Positions 1 through 5,323 of a stretch of DNA of 6,074 nucleotides are shown here, one piece after another. Source of the stretch: Sphingomonadales bacterium (GTDB lineage Bacteria > Pseudomonadota > Alphaproteobacteria > Sphingomonadales > Sphingomonadaceae); assembly GCA_028868335.1 (NCBI GenBank), contig JAGWUU010000193.1, positions 1 through 6,074 of the forward strand, read 5' to 3'. Below the pieces are notes generated by a model. The model saw only the letters and a list, made by a program, of their open reading frames with translations, had not been told where the DNA came from and did not search any database. Made by a program: the position numbers and the translations under genes. Numbering within the stretch: the stretch's first letter is position 1; each line of letters opens with the position of its first letter.

Positions 1-40
1 TCAGCGCGACGATGATGTTCGTGTCGAGAAGATACTTCAT
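1..40 (-). CDS. VapC-type PIN-domain toxin, N-terminus only (cut by window edge)
   Basis: Thirteen codons are visible, reading MKYLLDTNIIVAL. This is the usual first strand of a PIN-domain ribonuclease toxin, and the Asp of LLDTN is the first conserved acidic metal ligand of the family. VapC toxins are Mg-dependent endoribonucleases that cut tRNA or rRNA and are held inactive by the antitoxin made from the gene just upstream. The ATG lies 5 nt after the antitoxin stop codon, as expected for a co-transcribed and possibly translationally coupled pair. No strong Shine-Dalgarno sequence is seen. The rest of the gene lies outside the window, so integrity and substrate cannot be judged. The short match is very characteristic, and the neighbour makes the call fairly safe. 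Confidence 0.75.
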   Translation of the reverse strand, partial: MKYLLDTNIIVAL

Positions 41-45
41 CGCGA

Positions 46-396
46 CTATTCGGTCGGGTCCGAAGCGGATCGTCGCGGCTCAAACAACCGGCTTTCCGGC
101 TCGACATACTTGAGATCCCTCGCGCACCCGGCAACCTTTGCGATGTCGAACCTGCGCTTGGGACGTTCGACCGGCTCGAGCGACAGGAATTCCCCATCCT
201 CGACAGTCAGGTCCATTTCCATTCCCGCTTCGAGTTTGGTCCCAGCCGGTATCCGAACTGCAATCGAGTTGCCCGATTGAAAGACCTTGGTGCGAAAATG
301 CTGTCGATCACGTGCCTTGAGCCAAGGCATCGAACCGAGCACCCGCATGAATTCCGGTCTGTCGCCGAGTTTGCGTTTGTCAGTCGACTTTGCCAT
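46..396 (-). CDS. VapB-type antitoxin, SpoVT/AbrB-fold, with N-terminal extension
   Basis: This 116-aa protein holds a swapped-hairpin AbrB DNA-binding domain at about residues 35-76 (TKVFQSGNSIAVRIP, then EAGMEMDLTVEDGEFLSLEP), typical of VapB/MazE antitoxins. Such domains dimerise, bind the operon's own operator, and use the C-terminal tail to block the toxin. Here that tail would be residues 77-116, including ARDLKYVEPESRLFEPRR. The next gene is a PIN toxin, so VapB is preferred over MazE. The ATG has a good upstream GGAG with 6-nt spacing, supporting this start. That leaves about 34 residues before the AbrB domain, rich in basic residues (KRK, R-x-R), which is longer than usual for VapB; a shorter form from Met17 or Met23 is possible. 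Autoregulation through the palindrome at 420-427 is inferred. Confidence 0.82.
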   Translation of the reverse strand: MAKSTDKRKLGDRPEFMRVLGSMPWLKARDRQHFRTKVFQSGNSIAVRIPAGTKLEAGMEMDLTVEDGEFLSLEPVERPKRRFDIAKVAGCARDLKYVEPESRLFEPRRSASDPTE

Positions 397-419
397 TGTT
401 CGCTCCGTATCTACGATGT

Positions 420-427
420 GTATATAC
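420..427. promoter_or_regulatory. GTATATAC palindrome, candidate VapB operator
   Basis: A perfect 8-bp palindrome sits in the 51-bp gap between the divergent vapB and amidase genes and overlaps the predicted vapB -10. AbrB-fold antitoxins commonly bind short AT-rich palindromes over their own promoter. The site is an AT island in GC-rich DNA. Binding is inferred; no second copy of the half-site was noticed nearby. Confidence 0.4.
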
Positions 428-436
428 TTCGCGGCC

Positions 437-441
437 GGAAG
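437..441 (+). promoter_or_regulatory. Ribosome binding site that sets the GTG start of the amidase
   Basis: GGAAG lies 6 nt before GTG at 448. This supports the GTG over the upstream in-frame ATGs (277 and 298), which lie inside the antitoxin gene on the other strand and would place a long non-signal sequence before the signal peptide. Confidence 0.5.
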
Positions 442-447
442 CTACAA

Positions 448-1317
448 GTGCAGCGCTTCAAGATTGCCTCCACTCTCGTCGCACTTGCGTTCACCGCTCC
501 CGCCACCGCCGAGGAAATCGGCGAGTGCCGGTTCGACCGTGAGACGCTGACCTTCGCCGGAACTCCGGTCGAGCAGGCCGCCTGCCTGCTGCGCCACGTC
601 GGCCTACAGGCTGAGCGCACGCCGCAAGCCTTGCCCGCGATCCTCACCCGCTTGCTGACCGGGGATGCCAGCCCCACGCCTGCGATGAAGGAAGCGGCGC
701 TGGCCGCGTTTCCCCAGCCCTATCAGGCCTTCGCCCGAACCTATGCCGATGCACCGATCGCCCACACCACCGCAGGCGTTCCGGCACTCTACTTCGTGAT
801 CCACGATACCAGCGAGCCATTTTACGGGGACGAGCCGTTTCCCCGCAACCTTGATCTCGACTGGCGGATCAACAGCTTCGACGCCTACATGAACGGCACT
901 TTCGGCAAGGAGCCGGTCGCGCATATCTTCCTGTCGCGCTACGGCCAGGTCTGGGCCGGGCACGAGTTCCAGGAAGCCTGGCGCGCGACCAAGCTGGAGA
1001 GTTACGTCATCGGCGTGCCCGCGCGCGGACGGTTCCTGCATATCGAGACAGTCCAGCCGCGCCGCTACATGCGCGGCTATAGCGACCGGGGCCACACCTA
1101 CGGTCCCACGCCCGGCTTTTCCGCCGCGCAGTACCGCCAGCTTGCCGCGCTCTACGTCTATGCCAGCGCGCGCGCCGGGCGCTGGTTGATCCCGGCCCAG
1201 CACGATACGGTCGATGCCGGGATTCCCGACGCGCATGACGATCCGCAAAATTTCGAGCTGGAGCGCTTTGCCCGCGAAATCGAAAAGTTGGTGTCAGTCG
1301 ACAAAGCCGGTCCGTAG
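448..1317 (+). CDS. Secreted N-acetylmuramoyl-L-alanine amidase, amidase_2 / AmiD-like
   Basis: From GTG at 448 the product is 289 aa. Residues 1-21 form a Sec signal peptide (basic VQRFK, hydrophobic core, ATA|EE cleavage), so it should act in the periplasm. There is no lipobox, unlike E. coli AmiD, which is a lipoprotein. The amidase_2 fold is recognisable: YFVIHDTS with His119 matches the first zinc ligand. HIE (198-200) matches the conserved Glu strand (AmiD GIELE). AQHDTVDAG (His252) and HDDPQNF (Asp265) match the second and third ligands seen in AmiD as H...DDP. AWRATKLE (235-242) also resembles AmiD. The expected reaction is zinc-dependent cleavage between MurNAc and L-Ala of peptidoglycan or its fragments, for turnover or recycling. 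The gene is divergent from vapBC and overlaps the phosphoesterase tail-to-tail by 24 bp. Overall similarity is distant, so the substrate is unsure. Confidence 0.75.
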   Translation: MQRFKIASTLVALAFTAPATAEEIGECRFDRETLTFAGTPVEQAACLLRHVGLQAERTPQALPAILTRLLTGDASPTPAMKEAALAAFPQPYQAFARTYADAPIAHTTAGVPALYFVIHDTSEPFYGDEPFPRNLDLDWRINSFDAYMNGTFGKEPVAHIFLSRYGQVWAGHEFQEAWRATKLESYVIGVPARGRFLHIETVQPRRYMRGYSDRGHTYGPTPGFSAAQYRQLAALYVYASARAGRWLIPAQHDTVDAGIPDAHDDPQNFELERFAREIEKLVSVDKAGP

Positions 1318-2028
1318 CGGCACGGCCCAGTCCATCCGCCCGTTGGTTTCGGCGCGGTCGGCGGCGGACTTGTGATCATAGTCGACCGCGACCAGATCAA
1401 TCGCGATACCCTCGCCCTCACCCGAAAGCACGGCATAGCGCGCGTGAGTGCTTCCCAGTTCCATCCGGTGGACGTGGGGAAAGTCCCAGGCATAGGCAGG
1501 CAGGCCGACGCTTCCGGGGTTGAACACCTGGCGTCCGTCACCCAGCACGACGAGGCGCGGCAAGTGCGAATGGCCGCAGGCGATGGCATGGGTGCCCTGC
1601 CCCGCCAGCATCTCGTGCAGTTCGCCTTCGTGGGCATCGCGGATCCGATCAGGCTCAACCCGGTGCATCAGGTAGTGCATGTCGTCCGCCGGATTGCCGT
1701 GACACAGATAGACATCTTCACGCCACTGGAGCGTCGGCGGCAGGGTGCGAAGCCAGCCAAGGTGCCGTTCGCCGAGTTCAGCCAAGGCATAGGTGTCAGC
1801 CCGCCCCATGGTCGCTCGATCACCGCCGACCAGTTCACGGTCATGGTTGCCGCTGATCGTCGGCCAGTCGTGCTGCATCAACCAGTCCGCCGTCTCGCGC
1901 GGCCACAGCGGGCCGGAAAGAATGTCGCCGAGGTTGAGAAACAGCGTGCAGCCGCGCGCCAAGGCGTCGGCGTAGCAGGCTTCCAGAGCTGGCAGATTGC
2001 CGTGAATATCGGAGAAGATCGCGATCAC
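1294..2028 (-). CDS. Calcineurin-like metallophosphoesterase (YfcE/MJ0936-type)
   Basis: This 244-aa protein has the full set of metallophosphoesterase metal-binding motifs in order: SDIHGN with Asp7 and His9, LGDI with Asp35, GNHD with Asn61 and His62, CHGN with His110, and GHSH with His153 and His155, followed by NPGSVG (170-175). The fold binds two metals and hydrolyses phosphomono- or phosphodiesters. Small cytosolic members of this type act on cyclic nucleotides or other phosphodiesters, but the true substrate cannot be read from the sequence. There is no signal peptide. The start is GTG, 4 nt after the rimM stop with no clear SD, which suggests translation coupled to rimM and membership of the ffh-rpsP-rimM operon. 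It occupies the place where trmD usually follows rimM. The 3' end overlaps the convergent amidase gene. Confidence 0.88.
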   Translation of the reverse strand: MIAIFSDIHGNLPALEACYADALARGCTLFLNLGDILSGPLWPRETADWLMQHDWPTISGNHDRELVGGDRATMGRADTYALAELGERHLGWLRTLPPTLQWREDVYLCHGNPADDMHYLMHRVEPDRIRDAHEGELHEMLAGQGTHAIACGHSHLPRLVVLGDGRQVFNPGSVGLPAYAWDFPHVHRMELGSTHARYAVLSGEGEGIAIDLVAVDYDHKSAADRAETNGRMDWAVPLRTGFVD

Positions 2029-2032
2029 GCGA

Positions 2033-2524
2033 TCAAGATTGCGCGTAGGCCGCCAAAATCACAAGCCGAGCCTCGCTCCATTCTGGAACGGCGGCGGCAT
2101 TCATCGGAACCATGAAGCGTTTGCCGTCGGGTCGCTCGATCTCGAGAATGTCGCCCGCGCCGAAGTTTTCGACCGCGATGCAGGTGCCGAGAGGCTCGCC
2201 GTCGCTGGAGACCGCGGGCAGGCCGATCAGGTCAGCGTGATAGTATTCGCCCGCGTCGAGCGCGGGCAGTTCCGCACGCGGAACGCTAAGCGCCGTTCCG
2301 CGCAGAGCCTCAGCGGCTTCGCGGTCGCGCACTTCGGCAAAGCGGGCGATGGCCCCGCCCTTACCGTCATCCTTGAGCTTTTGCAGCGTCAGGGTCGAAT
2401 CGTTGAAGGCGCGGAATCGCCGGAGCGATTCCACGCCTTCACCAAACAGCTTGAGGCGAACCTCTCCCGTCACCCCGTGCGCGCCGATCACGGCCGCAAG
2501 CGTAACGGAACGGTCCCCAGACAA
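2033..2524 (-). CDS. rimM: Ribosome maturation factor RimM
   Basis: This 163-aa protein has the RimM architecture. The N-terminal beta-barrel domain starts with VTLAAVIGAHGVTGEVRLK (residues 7-25), whose GAHGVTGEVR is the family signature. It is followed by a PRC-barrel domain (EYYHADLIGLPAV, then LGTCIAVENFGAGDILEIE, and KRFMVPMNAAAVPE). RimM binds S19 and assists maturation of the 30S subunit head, including 16S rRNA processing. The start is TTG: the codon two places upstream is the TAA of rpsP in the same frame, and the next internal start (GTG, codon 12) would delete the first conserved strand. A GAGGG sequence inside the last two rpsP codons lies 7 nt before the TTG. The gene is 3 nt downstream of rpsP, so coupling is expected. 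Confidence 0.96.
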   Translation of the reverse strand: MSGDRSVTLAAVIGAHGVTGEVRLKLFGEGVESLRRFRAFNDSTLTLQKLKDDGKGGAIARFAEVRDREAAEALRGTALSVPRAELPALDAGEYYHADLIGLPAVSSDGEPLGTCIAVENFGAGDILEIERPDGKRFMVPMNAAAVPEWSEARLVILAAYAQS

Positions 2525-2527
2525 GAC

Positions 2528-3097
2528 TTAGCCCTCGGCAGCTTCCTGCGAGCTTTCGCCCGAGGCTTCAGCCGCAGCGTCGCCAGCATCGGCGTCAGGG
2601 GTCGCAGTGTTGGCATCAGCCTCAGCAGCCGGGGTTTCTTCCGCGGGAGCGGCTTCCTCAACAGCGGGAGCTTCCTCGGCAGCGGGCGCTTCCTCGACCA
2701 CCGGAGCGGCGGCGGCAGCGGCGGCGGCCTCAGCGGCTTCCTTGGCGGCTTCTTCAGCCTCGGCGGCCTTGGTGGCCTTGTCTTCGGCACGATCCTTGGC
2801 CTTCTGGCCCGGTTCGCCCTTCTTGGGGTTCACGGACGCGGCGCGCTCCTTGATCCCGGCCTTGTCGAGCATGCGGGCAACGCGGTCGGTCGGCTGCGCG
2901 CCAACGCCCAGCCAGTAACGCACGCGGTCCTCGACCAGACGGACGCGGTTTTCGTCATCCTTGGCGAGCAGCGGGTTGTAGGTCCCGACCTGCTCGAGAT
3001 ACTTGCCGTCGCGCGGGGCGCGGCTGTTCGAGACGACGACCTTGTAATAGGGGCGCTTCTTGGAACCGCCACGCGAAAGACGAAGAGAAACAGACAT
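2528..3097 (-). CDS. rpsP: 30S ribosomal protein S16 with long Ala/Glu-rich C-terminal tail
   Basis: Residues 1 to about 85 are a canonical S16: MSVSLRLSRGGSKKRPYYKV, then SRAPRDGKYLEQVGTYNP (25-42) and the DRVRYWLGVGAQPTDRVARML segment (57-77). S16 binds 16S rRNA in the 30S body and is needed for assembly. The whole protein is 189 aa, whereas bacterial S16 is commonly about 80-90 aa. The extra 100 residues begin with a charged stretch (KKGEPGQKAKDRAEDKATK, 92-110) and continue as a low-complexity tail of Ala, Glu, Pro and Asp, including an eight-Ala run (124-131) and EEAPA repeats. C-terminal extensions of S16 are known in alphaproteobacteria; this one is probably disordered and its role is unknown. 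The ATG has AAAGG 8 nt upstream. It lies 32 nt downstream of ffh. Confidence 0.97.
   Translation of the reverse strand: MSVSLRLSRGGSKKRPYYKVVVSNSRAPRDGKYLEQVGTYNPLLAKDDENRVRLVEDRVRYWLGVGAQPTDRVARMLDKAGIKERAASVNPKKGEPGQKAKDRAEDKATKAAEAEEAAKEAAEAAAAAAAAPVVEEAPAAEEAPAVEEAAPAEETPAAEADANTATPDADAGDAAAEASGESSQEAAEG
2532..2536 (-). promoter_or_regulatory. rimM ribosome binding site embedded in the end of rpsP
   Basis: GAGGG, formed by the last two sense codons of rpsP (GAG GGC), lies 7 nt before the TTG of rimM. It supports the rare TTG start and implies that ribosomes finishing rpsP cover the rimM initiation site. Confidence 0.6.
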
Positions 3098-3129
3098 TTG
3101 AATTACCTTTCTATCAAACTGAATTAATT
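3098..3129 (-). other. ffh-rpsP intergenic gap with rpsP ribosome binding site
   Basis: This 32-nt gap is AT-rich in a GC-rich region. It holds most of a GAATTAATTC palindrome (3121-3130, overlapping the ffh stop codon) and the rpsP SD AAAGG (3106-3110). No T-run or GC hairpin is present, so transcription should continue from ffh into rpsP. An internal promoter (TTTGATAG as a possible -10) cannot be excluded. Confidence 0.5.
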
Positions 3130-4581
3130 CTATTTCTTGAGCAGGTCACCCAGGTTGGAGGGCAAGCCGCCTCCTCCCAGACCCGGAAGTCCGCCGCCAC
3201 CAGCGCCTCCGCCAAGTCCCGGCATCGCGGCGCCAAGGCCACCCTTGCCGAACATCTTGGCGAGGCCGCCGAGGCCGCCCATTTTCTTGATCTGCTTCAT
3301 CGCGCGCTCCATTTCCTGGTGCATCTTGAGAAGCTTGTTGACGTCCTGGACCTGCACACCCGAACCGTTGGCGATGCGGATCTTGCGCTTGGCGTTGAGC
3401 AGATCAGGCTTGGCGCGTTCCTTCGGCGTCATCGATCCGATGATCGCGTCCATCCGGGCAAGAACCTTGTCGTCCATGCCCGACTGCTGCATCGCCGCCT
3501 TGGCCTTTTTCATGCCGGGCATCATCCCCGCCAGCGCGCCAAGGCCGCCCATCTTCTGCATCTGGCGAAGCTGGCTGCGCAGGTCGTTCATGTCGAACTG
3601 ACCCTTGGCCATGCGTTCGGCCATCCGCTCCGCCTCTTCGGCCTCGATCGCCTGCGCCGCCTTTTCGACGATCGAGACGATGTCGCCCATGCCAAGGATG
3701 CGGCTGGCAACGCGCGAGGGCTGGAATACCTCCAGCGCGTCGAGCTTTTCACCGGTGCCCGCGAACTTGATCGGCTTACCGGTGACATGGCGCATCGACA
3801 GCGCCGCGCCGCCGCGGGCATCGCCGTCCATCCGGGTCAGGACCACGCCGGTCAGGTTAACCTGGCCCGAGAAGCTCTGCGCGACGTTGACCGCGTCCTG
3901 GCCGGTCAGCGAATCGACCACCAGCAGCGTTTCGCGCGGATTGGAGATCGCGGCCACGGCCTTCATCTCGTCCATCAGCGCGGTATCGACATGGAGCCGT
4001 CCGGCGGTGTCGAGCAACAGCACGTCGATCGCCTGAAGCTTGGCCGATTGCAGCGCGCGGGTGGTGATCTCGGTCGGCTGCTGGCCCTCGATGATCGGCA
4101 AGGTGGCAACGCCAACCTGCTCACCCAGCACGCGGAGCTGTTCCTGCGCGGCGGGGCGGTTGACGTCGAGCGACGCCATGAGGACCTTCTTGCCCTGCTT
4201 TTCCTTGAGCAACTTGGCCAGCTTCGCCGTCGTCGTGGTCTTGCCCGACCCCTGCAGGCCGACCATCAGGATCACCACCGGCGGCGCGGCGTTGAGATCG
4301 AGGCCGGGAACATCTTCTCCGCCCAACATCTCGATCAACGCATCGTTGACGATCTTGACGACCTGCTGGCCGGGAGTGATCGATTTCAGGACGTTCTGGC
4401 CAACCGCCTTTTCCGTCACTTCATCGATGAAGCGGCGCACCACCGGCAGGGCTACGTCAGCTTCGAGCAGCGCGATCCGCACTTCGCGCATCGCGTCGCG
4501 CACATCCTGTTCGCTAAGCGCACCACGGCCTTTCAGCCTGTCAAAGACAGAGCCAAGGCGATCTGAAAGTGCGTCGAACAT
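3130..4581 (-). CDS. ffh: Signal recognition particle protein Ffh (SRP54)
   Basis: The 483-aa protein is a complete Ffh. The N domain covers about residues 1-88 (LSEQDVRDAMREVRIALLEADVAL). The G domain has the P-loop GLQGSGKT (108-115), DTAGR (191-195), TRMD (249-252) and GTGEKLDALEVFQPSR (275-290). The M domain starts near 328, with a methionine-rich finger loop region (KMGGLGALAGMMPGMKK, 343-359) and the 4.5S RNA-binding helices around RIANGSGVQVQDVNKLL (402-418). Ffh binds signal sequences at the ribosome and delivers them to FtsY at the inner membrane, with GTP hydrolysis. The last ~40 residues are an unusual Gly/Leu/Pro tail (GLGGGAGGGGLPGLGGGGLP), ending LGDLLKK. A weak GGAG lies 11 nt before the ATG. 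It is first in the ffh-rpsP-rimM-phosphoesterase operon, just after a terminator. Confidence 0.98.
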   Translation of the reverse strand: MFDALSDRLGSVFDRLKGRGALSEQDVRDAMREVRIALLEADVALPVVRRFIDEVTEKAVGQNVLKSITPGQQVVKIVNDALIEMLGGEDVPGLDLNAAPPVVILMVGLQGSGKTTTTAKLAKLLKEKQGKKVLMASLDVNRPAAQEQLRVLGEQVGVATLPIIEGQQPTEITTRALQSAKLQAIDVLLLDTAGRLHVDTALMDEMKAVAAISNPRETLLVVDSLTGQDAVNVAQSFSGQVNLTGVVLTRMDGDARGGAALSMRHVTGKPIKFAGTGEKLDALEVFQPSRVASRILGMGDIVSIVEKAAQAIEAEEAERMAERMAKGQFDMNDLRSQLRQMQKMGGLGALAGMMPGMKKAKAAMQQSGMDDKVLARMDAIIGSMTPKERAKPDLLNAKRKIRIANGSGVQVQDVNKLLKMHQEMERAMKQIKKMGGLGGLAKMFGKGGLGAAMPGLGGGAGGGGLPGLGGGGLPSNLGDLLKK

Positions 4582-4604
4582 CCGACAATTTACTCCGAAA
4601 CGCG

Positions 4605-4638
4605 AAAAAAGCCGGTGGGCGAAACCTCGCCGACCAGC
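4605..4638 (-). terminator. Rho-independent terminator after tRNA-Ala, just upstream of ffh
   Basis: On the minus strand GCTGGTCGGC (4629-4638) pairs with GCCCACCGGC (4611-4620), giving 10 positions with one C-C mismatch and one G-U pair around an 8-nt loop. It is followed directly by six T (4605-4610). This is a classic intrinsic terminator oriented to end the tRNA-Ala transcript. It ends only 23 nt before the ffh ATG. Confidence 0.8.
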
Positions 4639-4660
4639 CTGTCGCTAGAACTCTCTAATC

Positions 4661-4754
4661 ATTGAATGGTGGAGCCTAGCGGGATCGAACCGCTGACCTC
4701 CTGCATGCCATGCAGGCGCTCTCCCAGCTGAGCTAAGGCCCCATTCCATTCAAT
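4661..4754. repeat. 9-bp inverted repeat bracketing the tRNA-Ala gene
   Basis: ATTGAATGG at 4661-4669 and CCATTCAAT at 4746-4754 are perfect inverted copies. In the minus-strand precursor the 5' leader copy can pair with the encoded CCA plus the first six trailer bases, lengthening the acceptor stem across a small AAU/A73 internal loop. Confidence 0.8.
4667..4742 (-). tRNA. tRNA-Ala, anticodon GGC, CCA encoded
   Basis: The 76-nt gene folds by eye into a full cloverleaf. The acceptor GGGGCCT/AGGCTCC includes the G3-U70 wobble that is the main identity element for alanyl-tRNA synthetase. The D stem is GCTC/GAGC, the anticodon stem CCTGC/GCAGG with loop ATGGCAT (anticodon GGC), and the T stem AGCGG/CCGCT with loop TTCGATC. 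The discriminator is A73 and the 3' CCA is encoded. It reads GCC and GCU alanine codons. The A32-U38 pair in the loop is the one known to be conserved in bacterial tRNA-Ala(GGC). A terminator follows; the leader and trailer are complementary. Confidence 0.98.
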
Positions 4755-4799
4755 CGGCAAGCCCTGGGAGACCTGCCCAACCTGACCTTGCGTCCGGGA

Positions 4800-4823
4800 A
4801 GGCCGCCCCTCTAGTGGCGGCCT
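4800..4823. terminator. Perfect 8-bp hairpin between the FYDLN_acid gene and tRNA-Ala
   Basis: AGGCCGCC (4800-4807) and GGCGGCCT (4816-4823) form a perfect 8-bp stem with an 8-nt loop. It begins 26 nt after the stop codon of the FYDLN_acid gene. Only TTCCC follows on the minus strand, so it is a weak intrinsic terminator at best; it may instead be an RNA 3'-end stabiliser. The remaining spacer to the tRNA (4743-4799) shows no convincing promoter by eye. Confidence 0.4.
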
Positions 4824-4849
4824 ACCGGCTTGGCAAGGGTATTTTTGCC

Positions 4850-5170
4850 TCAGGTGTCGTCGTTGCTGTCGTCACCATCGAGGCCCACGCCAAGATCGTC
4901 GTCGCCGCCCAGATCGACGTCGTTATCCGGCGAATCGCCGTCTTCGTCGATGTCCAGATCGGCGTCGGCGAGATCACCGTCCGGCGCCGCCTCGACCTTC
5001 TCCTTCTGGATTTCCTCATAGGGAATCGGCTGCTTCGACTTGAGCACCGGATCGGGCAGCCAGGCATAGCCGCACTCGACGCAAGTGACGGGATCGTCCT
5101 TGCCCAGATCGTAAAAGCGGGTGCCGCACTTCGGGCAGCCGTGCTTGGCGCCCCATTCAGCCTTGACCAT
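4850..5170 (-). CDS. TIGR02300-type FYDLN_acid zinc-ribbon protein
   Basis: This small protein (106 aa) begins MVKAEWGAKHGCPKCGTRFYDLGKDDP. CPKC (12-15) and CVEC (30-33) form a four-Cys zinc ribbon, and FYDL at 19-22 is the family's namesake motif (FYDLN, here with Gly in place of Asn). Residues 61-106 are an acidic low-complexity tail with 19 Asp and one Glu. The family is common in alphaproteobacteria and its function is unknown; a nucleic-acid or protein contact through the ribbon is only a guess. The start is firm: GAGGA lies 5 nt upstream of the ATG, and the conserved N-terminus begins there. The gene is divergent from aroA, an arrangement I recall as frequent in alphaproteobacteria. Nothing in it looks transferred or broken. 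Confidence 0.92.
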   Translation of the reverse strand: MVKAEWGAKHGCPKCGTRFYDLGKDDPVTCVECGYAWLPDPVLKSKQPIPYEEIQKEKVEAAPDGDLADADLDIDEDGDSPDNDVDLGGDDDLGVGLDGDDSNDDT

Positions 5171-5323
5171 ACAATTCCTCGACTTGCGCGGCCCATGCGG
5201 GTCCGCGAAAACTGCTAAATACGTATTGGGAGGGCAATGCGCCAGTCCCAGCGCGGGGCGCGCCTTGCCATAGCACGCGCCCGCTGTCAAAAGCCGCGCG
5301 CAAATTGGTCTGCCGCCACTCCG
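5171..5323. other. Divergent upstream region of the FYDLN_acid gene
   Basis: This stretch holds the SD of the FYDLN_acid gene (5176-5180), a 10-bp palindrome AATACGTATT (5218-5227), and a consensus TTGACA on the minus strand (5285-5290). The TTGACA lacks a good -10 at 16-18 nt; the nearest TATGGC is only 12 nt away. The promoter of the minus-strand gene is probably here but cannot be placed firmly. Confidence 0.35.

Larger units (their letters stand above)
419..447 (-). promoter_or_regulatory. Candidate vapBC promoter
   Basis: On the minus strand a TTGTAG (442-447) is followed after 17 nt by TATACA (419-424). This is a plausible but imperfect -35/-10 pair, matching 3/6 and 4/6 of the sigma-70 consensus. 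The start site would fall near 412, giving a leader of roughly 15 nt that still includes the GGAG before the vapB ATG. The -10 overlaps the GTATATAC palindrome, which suits autorepression. Prediction by eye only. Confidence 0.4.

Noticed and set aside
277..447. Extended N-terminus of the amidase starting at ATG 277
   Set aside because: It would lie inside the antitoxin gene on the other strand and precede the signal peptide; GTG 448 has an SD and starts the signal peptide.
604..1248. Minus-strand open frame of 214 codons opposite the amidase
   Set aside because: It mirrors the amidase codon pattern, has no motif and no upstream SD, and the plus-strand gene is well supported.
2600..2760. Repetitive-looking GGCGGC/GCTTCCTC tract
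   Set aside because: It is the low-complexity coding tail of S16 and needs no separate repeat or CRISPR explanation.
2039..3127. Plus-strand open frame of 362 codons opposite rimM and rpsP
   Set aside because: The Gly/Ser/Phe-rich translation comes from reading the S16 Ala/Glu tail backwards; both sense genes are certain.
3319..4566. Long plus-strand open frame (415 codons) opposite ffh
   Set aside because: It is an antisense shadow of ffh in GC-rich DNA. The translation is rich in His, Arg and Asp with no recognisable domain, while the opposite strand is a complete Ffh.
5264..5290. TTGACA on the minus strand as a full promoter for the FYDLN_acid gene
   Set aside because: No acceptable -10 at 16-18 nt; the only TATGGC is 12 nt away. 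Kept only as a note on the upstream region.
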